From Zeimonas sediminis (GTDB lineage Bacteria; Pseudomonadota; Gammaproteobacteria; Burkholderiales; Burkholderiaceae_E): a DNA stretch of 64,000 bases. A program made the translations under genes and the position numbers. The notes beneath the pieces were generated by a model. It ran no database searches and had not been told where the DNA came from. It was given only the letters and a program-made list of their open reading frames with translations. Location: NCBI RefSeq assembly GCF_023721795.1, contig NZ_JAMQYE010000001.1, positions 186,001 to 250,000 of the forward strand, written 5' to 3'. Position 1 is the stretch's first letter. Every line of letters begins with the position of its first letter. Positions 10,017 to 18,994 of this stretch are shown here, piece by piece.

Positions 10017-10049
10017 GGCGGCCGGGCAGGACGGGCAGGGAGGCAGGCG

Positions 10050-10721
10050 ATGAGCATAGTTCTCGTGCGACACGGTGAAACCCCGCTGAACGCGGCGCGC
10101 GTGATCCAGCCGGCCGACACGCCGCTGAGCGAGCGGGGCAGGGCGCAGGCCGAGGCGGTCGCGCGCAGGCTGGCCGCGCGCCCGGACGGCGAGGCCCCGA
10201 TCCGCGAAGAGGCCGCCGGGCCGGGCGCGATCGCCCTCGCGCCGGCCGCCATCCTGAGCAGCGACCTGCCGCGCGCCTTCGAGACCGCCACCGCGATCGC
10301 GGCCGCCACCGGCCTGGACCTGCGTGCGACCGAGTTGCTGCAGGAGCGCAACTTCGGCGCGCTGCGCGGCCGCGCCTACGACGAGCTCGGCTTCGACCCG
10401 CTGGCCACGAACGATGCGCCGCCGGGCGGCGAATCGGTTGCCGAGTTCGAGGCGAGGGTGGCCAGGGCCTTCGACGAGGTCCTCGCGCTGCGCGCCGCGC
10501 TCGCCGGCGACCTAGTCGTCGTCACGCACGGCCTGGTCATCCGGACGCTGCTCGCGCGGCATGCGCGGCTGGCCGCGGGCATCGAGCTGCCGGCCAGCCT
10601 GGCGAACACCTCGGTCACGGTGCTGGCGCCGGTCGCGCCGCACCAGGCGCTGCTGGTCAACTGCACGATCCACCTGCAGGGTTCGGCGCGCGACGAGGGC
10701 AAGGGGCTGTCGGGCTTCTGA
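10050..10721 (+). CDS. histidine phosphatase family protein (phosphoglycerate-mutase-like)
   Basis: 223 residues. LVRHGET at the N-terminus carries the phosphorylated histidine, LSSDLPRAFETA the conserved Arg region, and VVTHGLVIR the second histidine. Substrate unknown; relatives act on phosphoglycerate, alpha-ribazole phosphate and sugar phosphates. It is 33 bp after the thiolase and probably co-transcribed with it. The tRNA-Leu gene begins 32 bp after its stop. Confidence 0.85.
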   Translation: MSIVLVRHGETPLNAARVIQPADTPLSERGRAQAEAVARRLAARPDGEAPIREEAAGPGAIALAPAAILSSDLPRAFETATAIAAATGLDLRATELLQERNFGALRGRAYDELGFDPLATNDAPPGGESVAEFEARVARAFDEVLALRAALAGDLVVVTHGLVIRTLLARHARLAAGIELPASLANTSVTVLAPVAPHQALLVNCTIHLQGSARDEGKGLSGF

Positions 10722-10753
10722 GGTCGGCGTCGGCCGGTATCATTCGTCGGCCA

Positions 10754-10838
10754 GCGCGGATGACGAAATCGGTAGCCGTAGCGGACTTAAAATCCGCGGC
10801 CGCAAGGCGTCCGGGTTCGAGTCCCGGTCCGCGCACCA
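10754..10838 (+). tRNA. tRNA-Leu (anticodon UAA)
   Basis: 85 bases including the encoded CCA. The acceptor arms GCGCGGA and TCCGCGC pair perfectly; the anticodon stem GCGGA/TCCGC encloses CTTAAAA (anticodon TAA); the variable arm is long, as in class II tRNAs; and the T arm is CCGGG-TTCGAGT-CCCGG. It reads UUA, very rare in such a GC-rich genome. The tesB start codon lies only 13 bp downstream. Confidence 0.97.
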
Positions 10839-10851
10839 ATCAAGATCGAGA

Positions 10852-11715
10852 ATGAAACCCGAAGTCCAGGAACTGCTGTCGCTGCTGCAGGTCGAGCGGC
10901 TCGAATACAACCTGTTCCGCGGCGTCAGCGGCGAGATCGGCAGCCCGCAGGTGTTCGGCGGGCAGGTGCTCGGCCAGGCGCTGATGGCGGCGGCCACCAC
11001 GGTCGAGGCCTCGCGCAGCGTGCATTCGCTGCACGCCTACTTCCTGCGGCCGGGCGACAAGAACGCCCGCATCGTCTACGACGTCGAGCGGATCCGCGAC
11101 GGCGGCAGCTTCACCACGCGGCGCGTCGTGGCGATCCAGCACGGGCGGCCGATCTTCAACCTCGCGGCGTCCTTCCACGTCGAAGAGGAGGGCGTCGAGC
11201 ATCAGGACCCGATGCCGCAGGTGAAGGGGCCCGACGGGCTCGCGAGCGACCGCGAACTGCGCCGCCGCATCCTGGGCATGCTTCCCGAAAGCCAGCGCGC
11301 CGCCGCGAAGACCGAAGGCGCGATCGACTTCCGTCCGGTCGAGCCCTACGATCCGCTCGATCCGAAGCCGGGGCCTTCGCTGCGGCACACCTGGTTTCGC
11401 CTCGCCGATCGCGCGCCCGACGACCCGGTGCTGCACCAGGCGCTGCTGGCCTATGCGTCGGACTTCGGCCTGCTGCAGAGCGCGATGATCCCGCACGGCC
11501 TGAGCTTCGTGCAGCCCGCGCTGCAGGTCGCGAGCCTCGACCACGCGATGTGGTTCCACGACGCGTTCCGCGCCGACGAGTGGCTGCTCTACTCGATGGA
11601 GTCGCCGGCGGCGGGCGGCGCGCGCGGCTTCTGCCGCGGCAGCCTGTACACGCAGGACGGCAGGCGGATCGCGTCGGTGGCCCAGGAGGGCCTGATCCGG
11701 ATCCGGAAGGACTAG
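10852..11715 (+). CDS. tesB: acyl-CoA thioesterase II (TesB-like)
   Basis: Hydrolyses acyl-CoA to free acid and CoA. 287 residues, the normal length of TesB. It is a double hot-dog fold protein: GGQVLGQAL and HSLHAYFLRPGD in the first half, HAMWFHDAFRADEWLLYSMESP and GRIASVAQEGLIR-like sequence at the end. The ATG lies 13 bp after the tRNA-Leu CCA, so the message is likely released by tRNA processing or starts within the tRNA region. The ribosome binding site is weak. Convergent with prpF. Confidence 0.93.
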   Translation: MKPEVQELLSLLQVERLEYNLFRGVSGEIGSPQVFGGQVLGQALMAAATTVEASRSVHSLHAYFLRPGDKNARIVYDVERIRDGGSFTTRRVVAIQHGRPIFNLAASFHVEEEGVEHQDPMPQVKGPDGLASDRELRRRILGMLPESQRAAAKTEGAIDFRPVEPYDPLDPKPGPSLRHTWFRLADRAPDDPVLHQALLAYASDFGLLQSAMIPHGLSFVQPALQVASLDHAMWFHDAFRADEWLLYSMESPAAGGARGFCRGSLYTQDGRRIASVAQEGLIRIRKD

Positions 11716-11776
11716 CGGGAAGAACCTCCGCGGCGGCTCGCAGCGGCTCGAGGCGACCGCAGCGACGCGACCGGAT

Positions 11777-12967
11777 TCAGAACGCGTCGCCCGGCACCCG
11801 CACCCAGCCTTCCATCAGCACTCGCGCGCTGCGGCTCATGATCGCCTTCTTGACGACCCACTCGCCGTTCTCCTGGCTGGCCTCGGCGCCTACGCGCAGC
11901 GTGCCGGACGGATGGCCGAAGCGCACCGCGTTGCGCTCGCCGCCGCCGGCCGCCAGGTTCACCAGCGTGCCGGGGATCGCGGCAGCGGTGCCGATGGCCA
12001 CCGCTGCCGTGCCCATCATCGCGTGGTGCAGCTTGCCCATCGACAGCGCGCGCACCAGCAGGTCGATGTCCGTCGCGGCCACCTTCTTTCCGCTGGAGGC
12101 CGCGTAGTCCTTCGGGGGCGCGACGAACGCGACCTTCGGCGTGTGCTGGCGCTTCGCCGCTTCGGACACGTCCGCGATCAGGCCCATGCGCACCGCGCCG
12201 TGCGCGCGGATCGTCTCGAACATCGCCAGCGCCTTCGCGTCGCCGTTGATCGCGTCCTGCAGCTCGGTGCCGGCGTAGCCGATCGCGTCGGCGTTGACGA
12301 AGATCGTCGGGATGCCGGCGTTGATCATCGTGGCCTTCAGCGTTCCGACGCCCGGCACCTCGAGGTCGTCGACCAGCTTGCCGGTGGGGAACATCGAGCC
12401 GCCGGCGCCTTCCTCCTCGGCGGCCGGGTCCATGAACTCGAGCTGCACCTCGGCGGCCGGGAAGGTCACGCCATCGAGCTCGAAGTCGCCGGTCTCCTGC
12501 ACCGCGCCGTCGGTGATCGGCACGTGCGACACGATGGTCTTGCCGATGTTGGCCTGCCAGATCCGCACGCTGGCGGTGCCGTTCTTCGGCACCTTCGCCG
12601 GATCGACCAGGCCGTTGGCGATCGCGAACGGGCCCACGGCGGCCGACAGGTTGCCGCAGTTGCCGCTCCAGTCGACGAAGGCCGAGTCGATCGAGACCTG
12701 GCCGAACAGGTAGTCGACATCGTGGTCCGGCCGGCTGCTCTTCGACAGGATCACGGTCTTGCTGGTGCTGGACGTGGCGCCGCCCATGCCGTCGATCTGC
12801 TTGCCGTAGGGATCGGGGCTGCCGATCACCCGCATCAGCAGCGCGTCGCGCGCCTTGCCCGGCACCCGAGCGGCCTCGGGCAGGTCCTGCAGGCGGAAGA
12901 ACACGCCCTTGCTGGTGCCGCCGCGCATGTAGGTGGCGGGGATGCGGATCTGCGGAACGTGGGCCAT
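11777..12967 (-). CDS. prpF: 2-methylaconitate cis-trans isomerase PrpF
   Basis: Isomerises the 2-methyl-trans-aconitate made by AcnD to the cis form, in the methylcitrate route for propionyl-CoA. 396 residues, the usual length, of the diaminopimelate-epimerase-like fold. Recognised by the N-terminal MRGGTSKGVFF with the catalytic lysine region, GGATSSTSK and SGNCGNLSAAVGPFA with a conserved cysteine. It starts 45 bp after acnD on the same strand. The other methylcitrate genes, prpB and prpC, are 24 kb away. Confidence 0.95.
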   Translation of the reverse strand: MAHVPQIRIPATYMRGGTSKGVFFRLQDLPEAARVPGKARDALLMRVIGSPDPYGKQIDGMGGATSSTSKTVILSKSSRPDHDVDYLFGQVSIDSAFVDWSGNCGNLSAAVGPFAIANGLVDPAKVPKNGTASVRIWQANIGKTIVSHVPITDGAVQETGDFELDGVTFPAAEVQLEFMDPAAEEEGAGGSMFPTGKLVDDLEVPGVGTLKATMINAGIPTIFVNADAIGYAGTELQDAINGDAKALAMFETIRAHGAVRMGLIADVSEAAKRQHTPKVAFVAPPKDYAASSGKKVAATDIDLLVRALSMGKLHHAMMGTAAVAIGTAAAIPGTLVNLAAGGGERNAVRFGHPSGTLRVGAEASQENGEWVVKKAIMSRSARVLMEGWVRVPGDAF

Positions 12968-13012
12968 GGTCGTTTTGGGAGCGATGTGGAATGCCGGGGC
13001 AGCAGTCGCCGT

Positions 13013-15610
13013 TCAGGCGACCTTCTTCGAGGACTCGAGGAAGTCCTGCGCGAAGCGCTGCAGCACGCCGCCGGCCTCGTAGATCGAGACCTCCTCGGCG
13101 GTGTCGAGCCGGCAGGTGACCGGCACCTCGAGCTCTTCGCCGCTCTTGCGGCGGACGACCAGCGTGAGCGTCGCGCGAGGCGTGCGCTCGCCGACCACGT
13201 CGAAGGTCTCGGTGCCGTCGATGCCCAGCGTCTTGCGGGTCGTGCCCGGCTGGAACTCGAGCGGCAGCACGCCCATGCCGATAAGGTTGGTTCGGTGGAT
13301 GCGCTCGAAGCCCTCGGCCACGATCGCCTCGACGCCCGCCAGCCGCACGCCCTTGGCCGCCCAGTCGCGCGAGGAGCCCTGGCCGTAGTCGGCCCCGGCC
13401 ACGATGATCAGCGGCTGGCGGCGGTTCATGTAGGTCTCGATCGCCTCCCACATCCGCATCACTGTGCCCTCGGGCTCGACGCGGGCGAGCGACCCCTGCC
13501 TGACCTTGCCGTCGACGACGGCCATCTCGTTGACCAGCTTGGGGTTCGCGAAGGTGGCGCGCTGCGCGGTGAGGTGGTCGCCGCGGTGGGTCGCGTAGGA
13601 GTTGAAGTCTTCCTCGGGCAGGCCCATCTTCGCCAGGTACTCGCCGGCCGCGCTGTCGAGCATGATCGCGTTCGACGGCGACAGGTGGTCGGTGGTGATG
13701 TTGTCGCCGAGCACCGCCAGCGGGCGCATGCCCTTGAGCGTGCGCTCGCCGGCCAGCGCGCCTTCCCAGTAGGGCGGGCGGCGGATGTAGGTGCTCTGCG
13801 GGCGCCAGTCGTACAGCGGGCTGACCTTCTCGCCGCTGTCCTTCTTCAGCGCGAACATCGGCGTGTAGACGTTGCGGAACTGCTCGGGTTTCACCGAGGC
13901 CCGGACCACCGCGTCGATCTCCTCGTCGCTGGGCCAGAGGTCCTTCAGGCGGATATCCTTGCCGTCGACCACCGCGAGCACGTCCTTCTCGATGTCGAAG
14001 CGGATCGTGCCGGCGATCGCGTAGGCGACCACCAGCGGCGGCGAGGCCAGGAAGGCCTGCTTGGCGTAGGGATGGATGCGGCCGTCGAAGTTGCGGTTGC
14101 CAGACAGCACCGCCACCGCGTACAGGTCGCGGTCGACGATCTCCTGCTGGATCTTCGGGTCGAGCGCGCCGGACATGCCGTTGCAGGTGGTGCAGGCGAA
14201 GGCCACGATGCCGAAGCCGAGCTTCTCGAGCTCGTCGGTCAGGCCGGCTTCCTTCAGGTATTCGGCCACCACGCGCGAGCCGGGGGCCAGCGAGGTCTTG
14301 ACCCAGGGCTTGCGGGCCAGGCCGTACTTGTTGGCGTTGCGCGCCAGCAGGCCGGCGGCGATCACGTTGCGCGGATTGCTGGTGTTCGTGCAGCTGGTGA
14401 TGGCGGCGATGATCACCGCCCCGTCCGGCATCTGGCCGGGGACTTCCTCCCACTTGCCGGCGATGCCCTTGGCGGCCAGGTCGGCGGTGGCCACCCGCGC
14501 GTGCGGGTTCGACGGCCCGGCCATGTTGCGCACCACGCTGGACAGGTCGAAGTGAAGCGTGCGCTCGTACTCGGCGTGGGCCAGCGCGTCGGCCCACAGC
14601 CCGGTGTGCCTCGCGTACAGCTCGACCAGCTTCACCTGCTCGTCGTCGCGGCCGGTGAGCTTCAGGTAGTCGATCGTCTGGCCGTCGATGAAGAACATCG
14701 CCGCGGTGGCGCCGTACTCGGGCGCCATGTTCGAGATGGTCGCGCGGTCGCCCAGCGTGAGCGCCGCCGCGCCCTCGCCGCGGAACTCGAGGTAGGCGCC
14801 GACCACCTTCTGCTTGCGAAGGAACTCGGTGAGCGCGAGCACCACGTCGGTTGCCGTGATGCCGGGGCCCGGCTTGCCGGTGAGCTCGACGCCGACGATG
14901 TCGGGCAGGCGCATCCACGAGGCGCGGCCCAGCATCACGTTCTCGGCCTCGAGGCCGCCGACGCCGATCGCGATGACGCCCAGCGCGTCGACGTGCGGCG
15001 TGTGGCTGTCGGTGCCCACGCAGGTGTCGGGGAAGGCGACGCCGTCGCGCACCTGGATCACCGGCGACATCTTCTCCAGGTTGATCTGGTGCATGATCCC
15101 GTTGCCCGGCGGGATCACGTCGACGTTCTCGAAGGCCTTCTTCGTCCAGTCGATGAAGTGGAAGCGGTCCTCGTTGCGGCGGTCCTCGATCGCGCGGTTC
15201 TTCTCGAAGGCGTCGGGGTCGTAGCCGCCGCACTCCACCGCGAGCGAGTGGTCGACGATCAGCTGCACCGGCACCACCGGGTTCACCTGGGCCGGGTCGC
15301 CGCCCTGGTCGGCGATCGCGTCGCGCAGGCCGGCAAGGTCAACCAGCGCGGTCTGGCCCAGGATGTCGTGGCAGACCACGCGGGCCGGGAACCACGGGAA
15401 GTCCAGGTCGCGCTTGCGCTCGATCAGCTGCTTCAGCGAGTCCTCGAGCGTTGCCGGATCGCAGCGGCGGACCAGGTTCTCGGCGAGCACGCGCGAGGTG
15501 TAAGGGAGCTTGTCCCAGGCGCCGGGCCGGATCGCGTCGACCGCCGCGCGGGCGTCGAAGTAGTCGAGTTCGGTGCCGGGCAGGCGGGTGCGGTAGGCGG
15601 TATTCATCAT
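13013..15610 (-). CDS. acnD: Fe/S-dependent 2-methylisocitrate dehydratase AcnD
   Basis: Aconitase-family enzyme that dehydrates 2-methylcitrate in organisms without PrpD. 865 residues. The [4Fe-4S] ligands are visible as SCTNTSNP and ACTTCNGMSG; the swivel domain has [10 protein letters not shown] and GMGVLPLEF. Adjacency to prpF and its distinct sequence from the AcnA in the same window identify the AcnD branch. Two successive ATGs (15610 and 15607) could start translation; the first is used. The gene lies between a TesA-like esterase (86 bp upstream) and prpF, all leftward. Confidence 0.94.
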   Translation of the reverse strand: MMNTAYRTRLPGTELDYFDARAAVDAIRPGAWDKLPYTSRVLAENLVRRCDPATLEDSLKQLIERKRDLDFPWFPARVVCHDILGQTALVDLAGLRDAIADQGGDPAQVNPVVPVQLIVDHSLAVECGGYDPDAFEKNRAIEDRRNEDRFHFIDWTKKAFENVDVIPPGNGIMHQINLEKMSPVIQVRDGVAFPDTCVGTDSHTPHVDALGVIAIGVGGLEAENVMLGRASWMRLPDIVGVELTGKPGPGITATDVVLALTEFLRKQKVVGAYLEFRGEGAAALTLGDRATISNMAPEYGATAAMFFIDGQTIDYLKLTGRDDEQVKLVELYARHTGLWADALAHAEYERTLHFDLSSVVRNMAGPSNPHARVATADLAAKGIAGKWEEVPGQMPDGAVIIAAITSCTNTSNPRNVIAAGLLARNANKYGLARKPWVKTSLAPGSRVVAEYLKEAGLTDELEKLGFGIVAFACTTCNGMSGALDPKIQQEIVDRDLYAVAVLSGNRNFDGRIHPYAKQAFLASPPLVVAYAIAGTIRFDIEKDVLAVVDGKDIRLKDLWPSDEEIDAVVRASVKPEQFRNVYTPMFALKKDSGEKVSPLYDWRPQSTYIRRPPYWEGALAGERTLKGMRPLAVLGDNITTDHLSPSNAIMLDSAAGEYLAKMGLPEEDFNSYATHRGDHLTAQRATFANPKLVNEMAVVDGKVRQGSLARVEPEGTVMRMWEAIETYMNRRQPLIIVAGADYGQGSSRDWAAKGVRLAGVEAIVAEGFERIHRTNLIGMGVLPLEFQPGTTRKTLGIDGTETFDVVGERTPRATLTLVVRRKSGEELEVPVTCRLDTAEEVSIYEAGGVLQRFAQDFLESSKKVA

Positions 15611-15696
15611 GCCGCCGATTTTATCCCAGAGCCCTCTTGCAGTCGGGCATGCGGGAGCCCCTGCACGGCTCGTGCGACGAATCGGCAGGGGCCCCG

Positions 15697-16431
15697 CTAT
15701 CGGCGGGCCGCCCGGAGCAGCGGCTCGAGCGCCGGCCAGACGTTTTCGAGCATCCGCGGCTGCGCCTGGCCGTTCGGGTGGATCCGGTCGGGCTGGAACA
15801 GGGCCATGTCGTCGGCCACGCCTTCGAGGAAGAAAGGCACCAGCGGGGTCCGATGGGCCTTCGCGACGTCGACGAAGATCTGCGCGAACGCGTCGGTGTA
15901 GGCCTTTCCGTAGTTCGGCGGCACCTGCATCCCGAGCAGCAGCACCTTGGCGCCGGCCTTCTGCGACGCGCCGACCATCCGTTCGAGGTTGCGCCGGGTG
16001 GCGTTCAGGTCCAGCCCGCGCAGCGCGTCGTTGCCGCCGAGCTCGACGACGACCGCGGCCGGCTCGTGCTTCTCGAGCAGGCTCGAAATCCGGGTCGCGC
16101 CACCCGCAGTGGTCTCGCCGCTGATGCTGGCATTGACAACGTTCCAGCCCGGCGCCCGTTCGGCGAGCCGCTTCTCGAGCAGTGCGACCCAGCCGGTGCC
16201 GCGCGCCAGGCCGTATTCGGCAGACAGGCTGTCGCCGAGCACCAGCAAGGTTCGCAGCGCCGCGCCGTTGCCCGCCGCGTTCGCGGAGGCCGGCGCCGCC
16301 GGCCGGCCGGCGCCGGCGGCCAGGGCCGCGCCGATGCCGCCCGCGATCGAGGCGCCAGCGCCCAACGTAAGTAAACTGGCGGCAGCGCGTACCCACTGCC
16401 TTCGTGCCTCTTTCCGGATAGTCCTTTTCAT
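15697..16431 (-). CDS. tesA: TesA-like arylesterase / thioesterase I (SGNH hydrolase), periplasmic
   Basis: 244 residues. Residues 1-40 form a signal peptide with arginines followed by an Ala/Gly-rich hydrophobic core. The SGNH blocks follow: GDSLSAEYG (nucleophile Ser), a Gly in ISGETTAGG, GGNDALRG, and DRIHPNGQ with Asp and His. It is a multifunctional thioesterase/lysophospholipase/arylesterase acting in the periplasm. The chosen ATG shares bases with the start codon of the divergent YbbA-like ATPase, a neighbour pairing also known for E. coli tesA/ybbA. It is co-directional with acnD, but a functional link is not obvious. Confidence 0.88.
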   Translation of the reverse strand: MKRTIRKEARRQWVRAAASLLTLGAGASIAGGIGAALAAGAGRPAAPASANAAGNGAALRTLLVLGDSLSAEYGLARGTGWVALLEKRLAERAPGWNVVNASISGETTAGGATRISSLLEKHEPAAVVVELGGNDALRGLDLNATRRNLERMVGASQKAGAKVLLLGMQVPPNYGKAYTDAFAQIFVDVAKAHRTPLVPFFLEGVADDMALFQPDRIHPNGQAQPRMLENVWPALEPLLRAARR

Positions 16432-17164
16432 GCCTGCTGCAATCGTCGTCGAACACCTGACCCGCCGGGTCCGCGATGCGGACGGCTGGCTCACGATCCT
16501 CGACGACCTGAGTTTCGAGGTCGAGGCCGGGGCCACGGTCGCGATCGTCGGGGCCTCGGGCTCGGGCAAGTCTACGCTGCTGGGTCTGCTGGCCGGGCTC
16601 GACCTTGCCACCGGCGGCAGCGTCTCGATCTTCGGCGAGAGGATCCTGGAGCTCGACGAGGACGCGCGGGCGGCCTGGCGCGCCCGCAACCTGGGCTTCG
16701 TCTTCCAGTCCTTCCAGCTGCTGCCGCAGATGACCGCGCTCGAGAACGTGATGCTGCCGCTCGAGCTCGCCGGCGACCGTCGCGCGGCCGAGCGGGCGCG
16801 CGAGCTGCTGAAGCGGGTCGGGCTCGGCGACCGGCTGGGCCACTATCCGCGCACGCTTTCGGGCGGCGAGCAGCAGCGGGTCGCGATCGCCAGGGCCTTC
16901 GCGCCCAGGCCGCGGCTGCTGTTCGCCGACGAGCCGACCGGCAGCCTCGACTCGGCGACAGGCGAGCGGGTGATCGAACTGCTCTTCGAGCTGAACCGCG
17001 AGGCGGGCGCCACGCTGGTGCTGGTCACCCACGATCCGCAGCTGGCCGATCGCTGCTCGATGCGGCTCACGCTGGCCGGCGGGCGGCTGCACCAGGCGGA
17101 GCAGGCGGGCGCCGCGACGTGGCGGCAGTCCGTCAGCCCGGCGTTCGCGCGCGAATCGACCTGA
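16430..17164 (+). CDS. ABC transporter ATP-binding protein (YbbA-like)
   Basis: 244 residues with Walker A GASGSGKS, the Q-loop in VFQSFQLLP, signature [13 protein letters not shown] and Walker B LLFADEP; it belongs to the LolD/MacB-type branch. In E. coli the homologue is encoded back to back with tesA and followed by the permease gene ybbP. Here no permease follows: the next gene is pgi on the other strand, and its end overlaps this gene by 32 bp. The partner permease must be elsewhere or lost. The start ATG overlaps the tesA start in the sequence CATG. Confidence 0.88.
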   Translation: MPAAIVVEHLTRRVRDADGWLTILDDLSFEVEAGATVAIVGASGSGKSTLLGLLAGLDLATGGSVSIFGERILELDEDARAAWRARNLGFVFQSFQLLPQMTALENVMLPLELAGDRRAAERARELLKRVGLGDRLGHYPRTLSGGEQQRVAIARAFAPRPRLLFADEPTGSLDSATGERVIELLFELNREAGATLVLVTHDPQLADRCSMRLTLAGGRLHQAEQAGAATWRQSVSPAFAREST

Positions 17165-18917
17165 TCCGCTCGAGCAGCGCGCGCGACGGTGCGCTGAGCG
17201 ACTCGGGCGGCGACGCATCGCCCGACAGGAGCGGCTCGATGCCGGCGGCCAGCGTCTTGCCCAGCTCCACGCCCCACTGGTCGAAGGAGTCGATCCGCCA
17301 CAGCCAGCCGAGCACCGCGGTCTTGTGCTCGTAGAGCGCCAGCAGCGCGCCCAGGCTGGCCGGCGTGAGCGCCTCGAGCAGGATCGTGTTCGACGGCCGG
17401 TTGCCCGGACACTGCCGATGGGAGCCGAGCGGATCGGCCGGATCGGGCCTGCGGCCGCGCATCAGCGCCTCTGCCTGGGCGATCGCGTTGGCGACCAGCG
17501 CAGTGGCACGGGCGGCGGCGCCGGGATCGGCATGGTCCGGACCGGCGGCCGGGCCGCGTTCCCCGCCCGCCGCGACGCAAGGCAGGGCGATGACGAAGTC
17601 CACCGGGTGGATCCGGGTGCCCTGGTGGAGCGCCTGGAAGAACGAGTGCTGCGCGTCGGTGCCGGGCTCTCCCCAGCAGACGGTCGCCGTGTCGCGAGCG
17701 ACCGGCCGGCCGTCGCGGTCGACGCGCTTGCCGTTGCTCTCCATCTGCAGCTGTTGAAGCCAGGCCGGCAGCCTGGCCAGCGCGGCGCAATAGGGTACGA
17801 CCGCCTCGGTGCCGCCGGGATGCACCATGCCGTTCCACAGGGACGCCAGCGCAAGCAGGACCGGCGCGTTCTCGCGGAGCGGTGCGTCGGCGAAATGCCG
17901 GTCCATCGCGTGGGCGCCGGCCAGCATCTCGTCGAAGGCGTCCGGGCCGATCGACAGCATCGCGGGCAGGCCGATCGCCGACCACAGCGAATACCGGCCG
18001 CCGACCCAGTCGCCGAACGGGAAGATCGCCTCGTCGCCGAGGCCGAAGGAGCGGGCGCCCTCGGGATTGGCGGTGACGCCGACGAAGTGCCGGCGCAGCA
18101 GTTGCGGGGCCACCCCGGCGGCCAGCATCCAGTCCCGGACCGCCGACGCGTTCAATGCGGTCTCCTGGGTGCGCCAGCTCTTGGAGGCCACCACGGCCAG
18201 CGTCGTGGCCGGGTCCAGGCCAGCGGCCAGCCGGCGCCAGGCATCCGGATCCACGTTCGACAGGAAGTGCACGCGGATCCGCCGATGGGCGCGGTGGGCC
18301 AGCGCCTGGCACACCAGCTCGGGGCCGAGCTGCGATCCGCCGATGCCGACATTGACGACGTCGGTGATCGGGCGGCCGGTGGCGCCGCGCCAGCGTCCCT
18401 CCCTGACAGATTCCGAGAATGCGCGCATCCGGGACAGCGTGTCGCGGATCGCCAGGCGGATGTCCTCGTCGCCGACGCGCAGCGGCGCGGCGAGCCTGTC
18501 GCGGGCGGGCCCGCCGGCCGGGGCGGCCTGCGCCGCGGCGCGGCTGCCCGCGCTCGTCCGGGCGCGCAGCGCGACGTGCAGCACCGCCCGGCCCTCGGTG
18601 TTGTTCACCAGGCGGCCGTCGAACATGGCATCCCGCCAGTCGGCGACCCCGGCAGCCTCCGCGAGGCCGACGAGCGCGTCGAGCGCCGCCCGCGGCAGGC
18701 GGTTGCGGCTGATGTCCAGGCGCAGTCCGCCGGCTTCGGCAACGAAGCGCCGGAGCCTGTCCGGCTCCATTTCGAAGAGCGCCTCGATGTCGGCCTCGCG
18801 GTGCTCGGCCGAGAGGGTTTCGACGCGCTTCCAGGCGGCGGCCAGAGCGGCCTCGTCGGATGCAGGGAGTGGGCTGTCGCCTGCGAAACCGCCTGCGATT
18901 CGGGTGTCGGCGTGCAT
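17133..18917 (-). CDS. pgi: glucose-6-phosphate isomerase
   Basis: Interconverts glucose 6-phosphate and fructose 6-phosphate. 594 residues, a little longer than the usual 550. Both family signatures are present: [17 protein letters not shown] and [19 protein letters not shown] is the variant of the SKTFTTQET phosphate-binding motif, and the catalytic histidine region is in [11 protein letters not shown]. The extra length seems to come from Ala/Gly-rich stretches around residues 120-135 and 455-470. It lies 77 bp downstream of the NAD(P)HX repair gene in the same direction. Confidence 0.94.
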   Translation of the reverse strand: MHADTRIAGGFAGDSPLPASDEAALAAAWKRVETLSAEHREADIEALFEMEPDRLRRFVAEAGGLRLDISRNRLPRAALDALVGLAEAAGVADWRDAMFDGRLVNNTEGRAVLHVALRARTSAGSRAAAQAAPAGGPARDRLAAPLRVGDEDIRLAIRDTLSRMRAFSESVREGRWRGATGRPITDVVNVGIGGSQLGPELVCQALAHRAHRRIRVHFLSNVDPDAWRRLAAGLDPATTLAVVASKSWRTQETALNASAVRDWMLAAGVAPQLLRRHFVGVTANPEGARSFGLGDEAIFPFGDWVGGRYSLWSAIGLPAMLSIGPDAFDEMLAGAHAMDRHFADAPLRENAPVLLALASLWNGMVHPGGTEAVVPYCAALARLPAWLQQLQMESNGKRVDRDGRPVARDTATVCWGEPGTDAQHSFFQALHQGTRIHPVDFVIALPCVAAGGERGPAAGPDHADPGAAARATALVANAIAQAEALMRGRRPDPADPLGSHRQCPGNRPSNTILLEALTPASLGALLALYEHKTAVLGWLWRIDSFDQWGVELGKTLAAGIEPLLSGDASPPESLSAPSRALLERIRSIRARTPG

Positions 18918-18994
18918 GGGCGGCAGTGTAAGCGCGGCGCCCGCAGGGTGTCAGCAGCCGGTCGCAGCGTTCGACGGCCCCGTCGTGCCGTACG

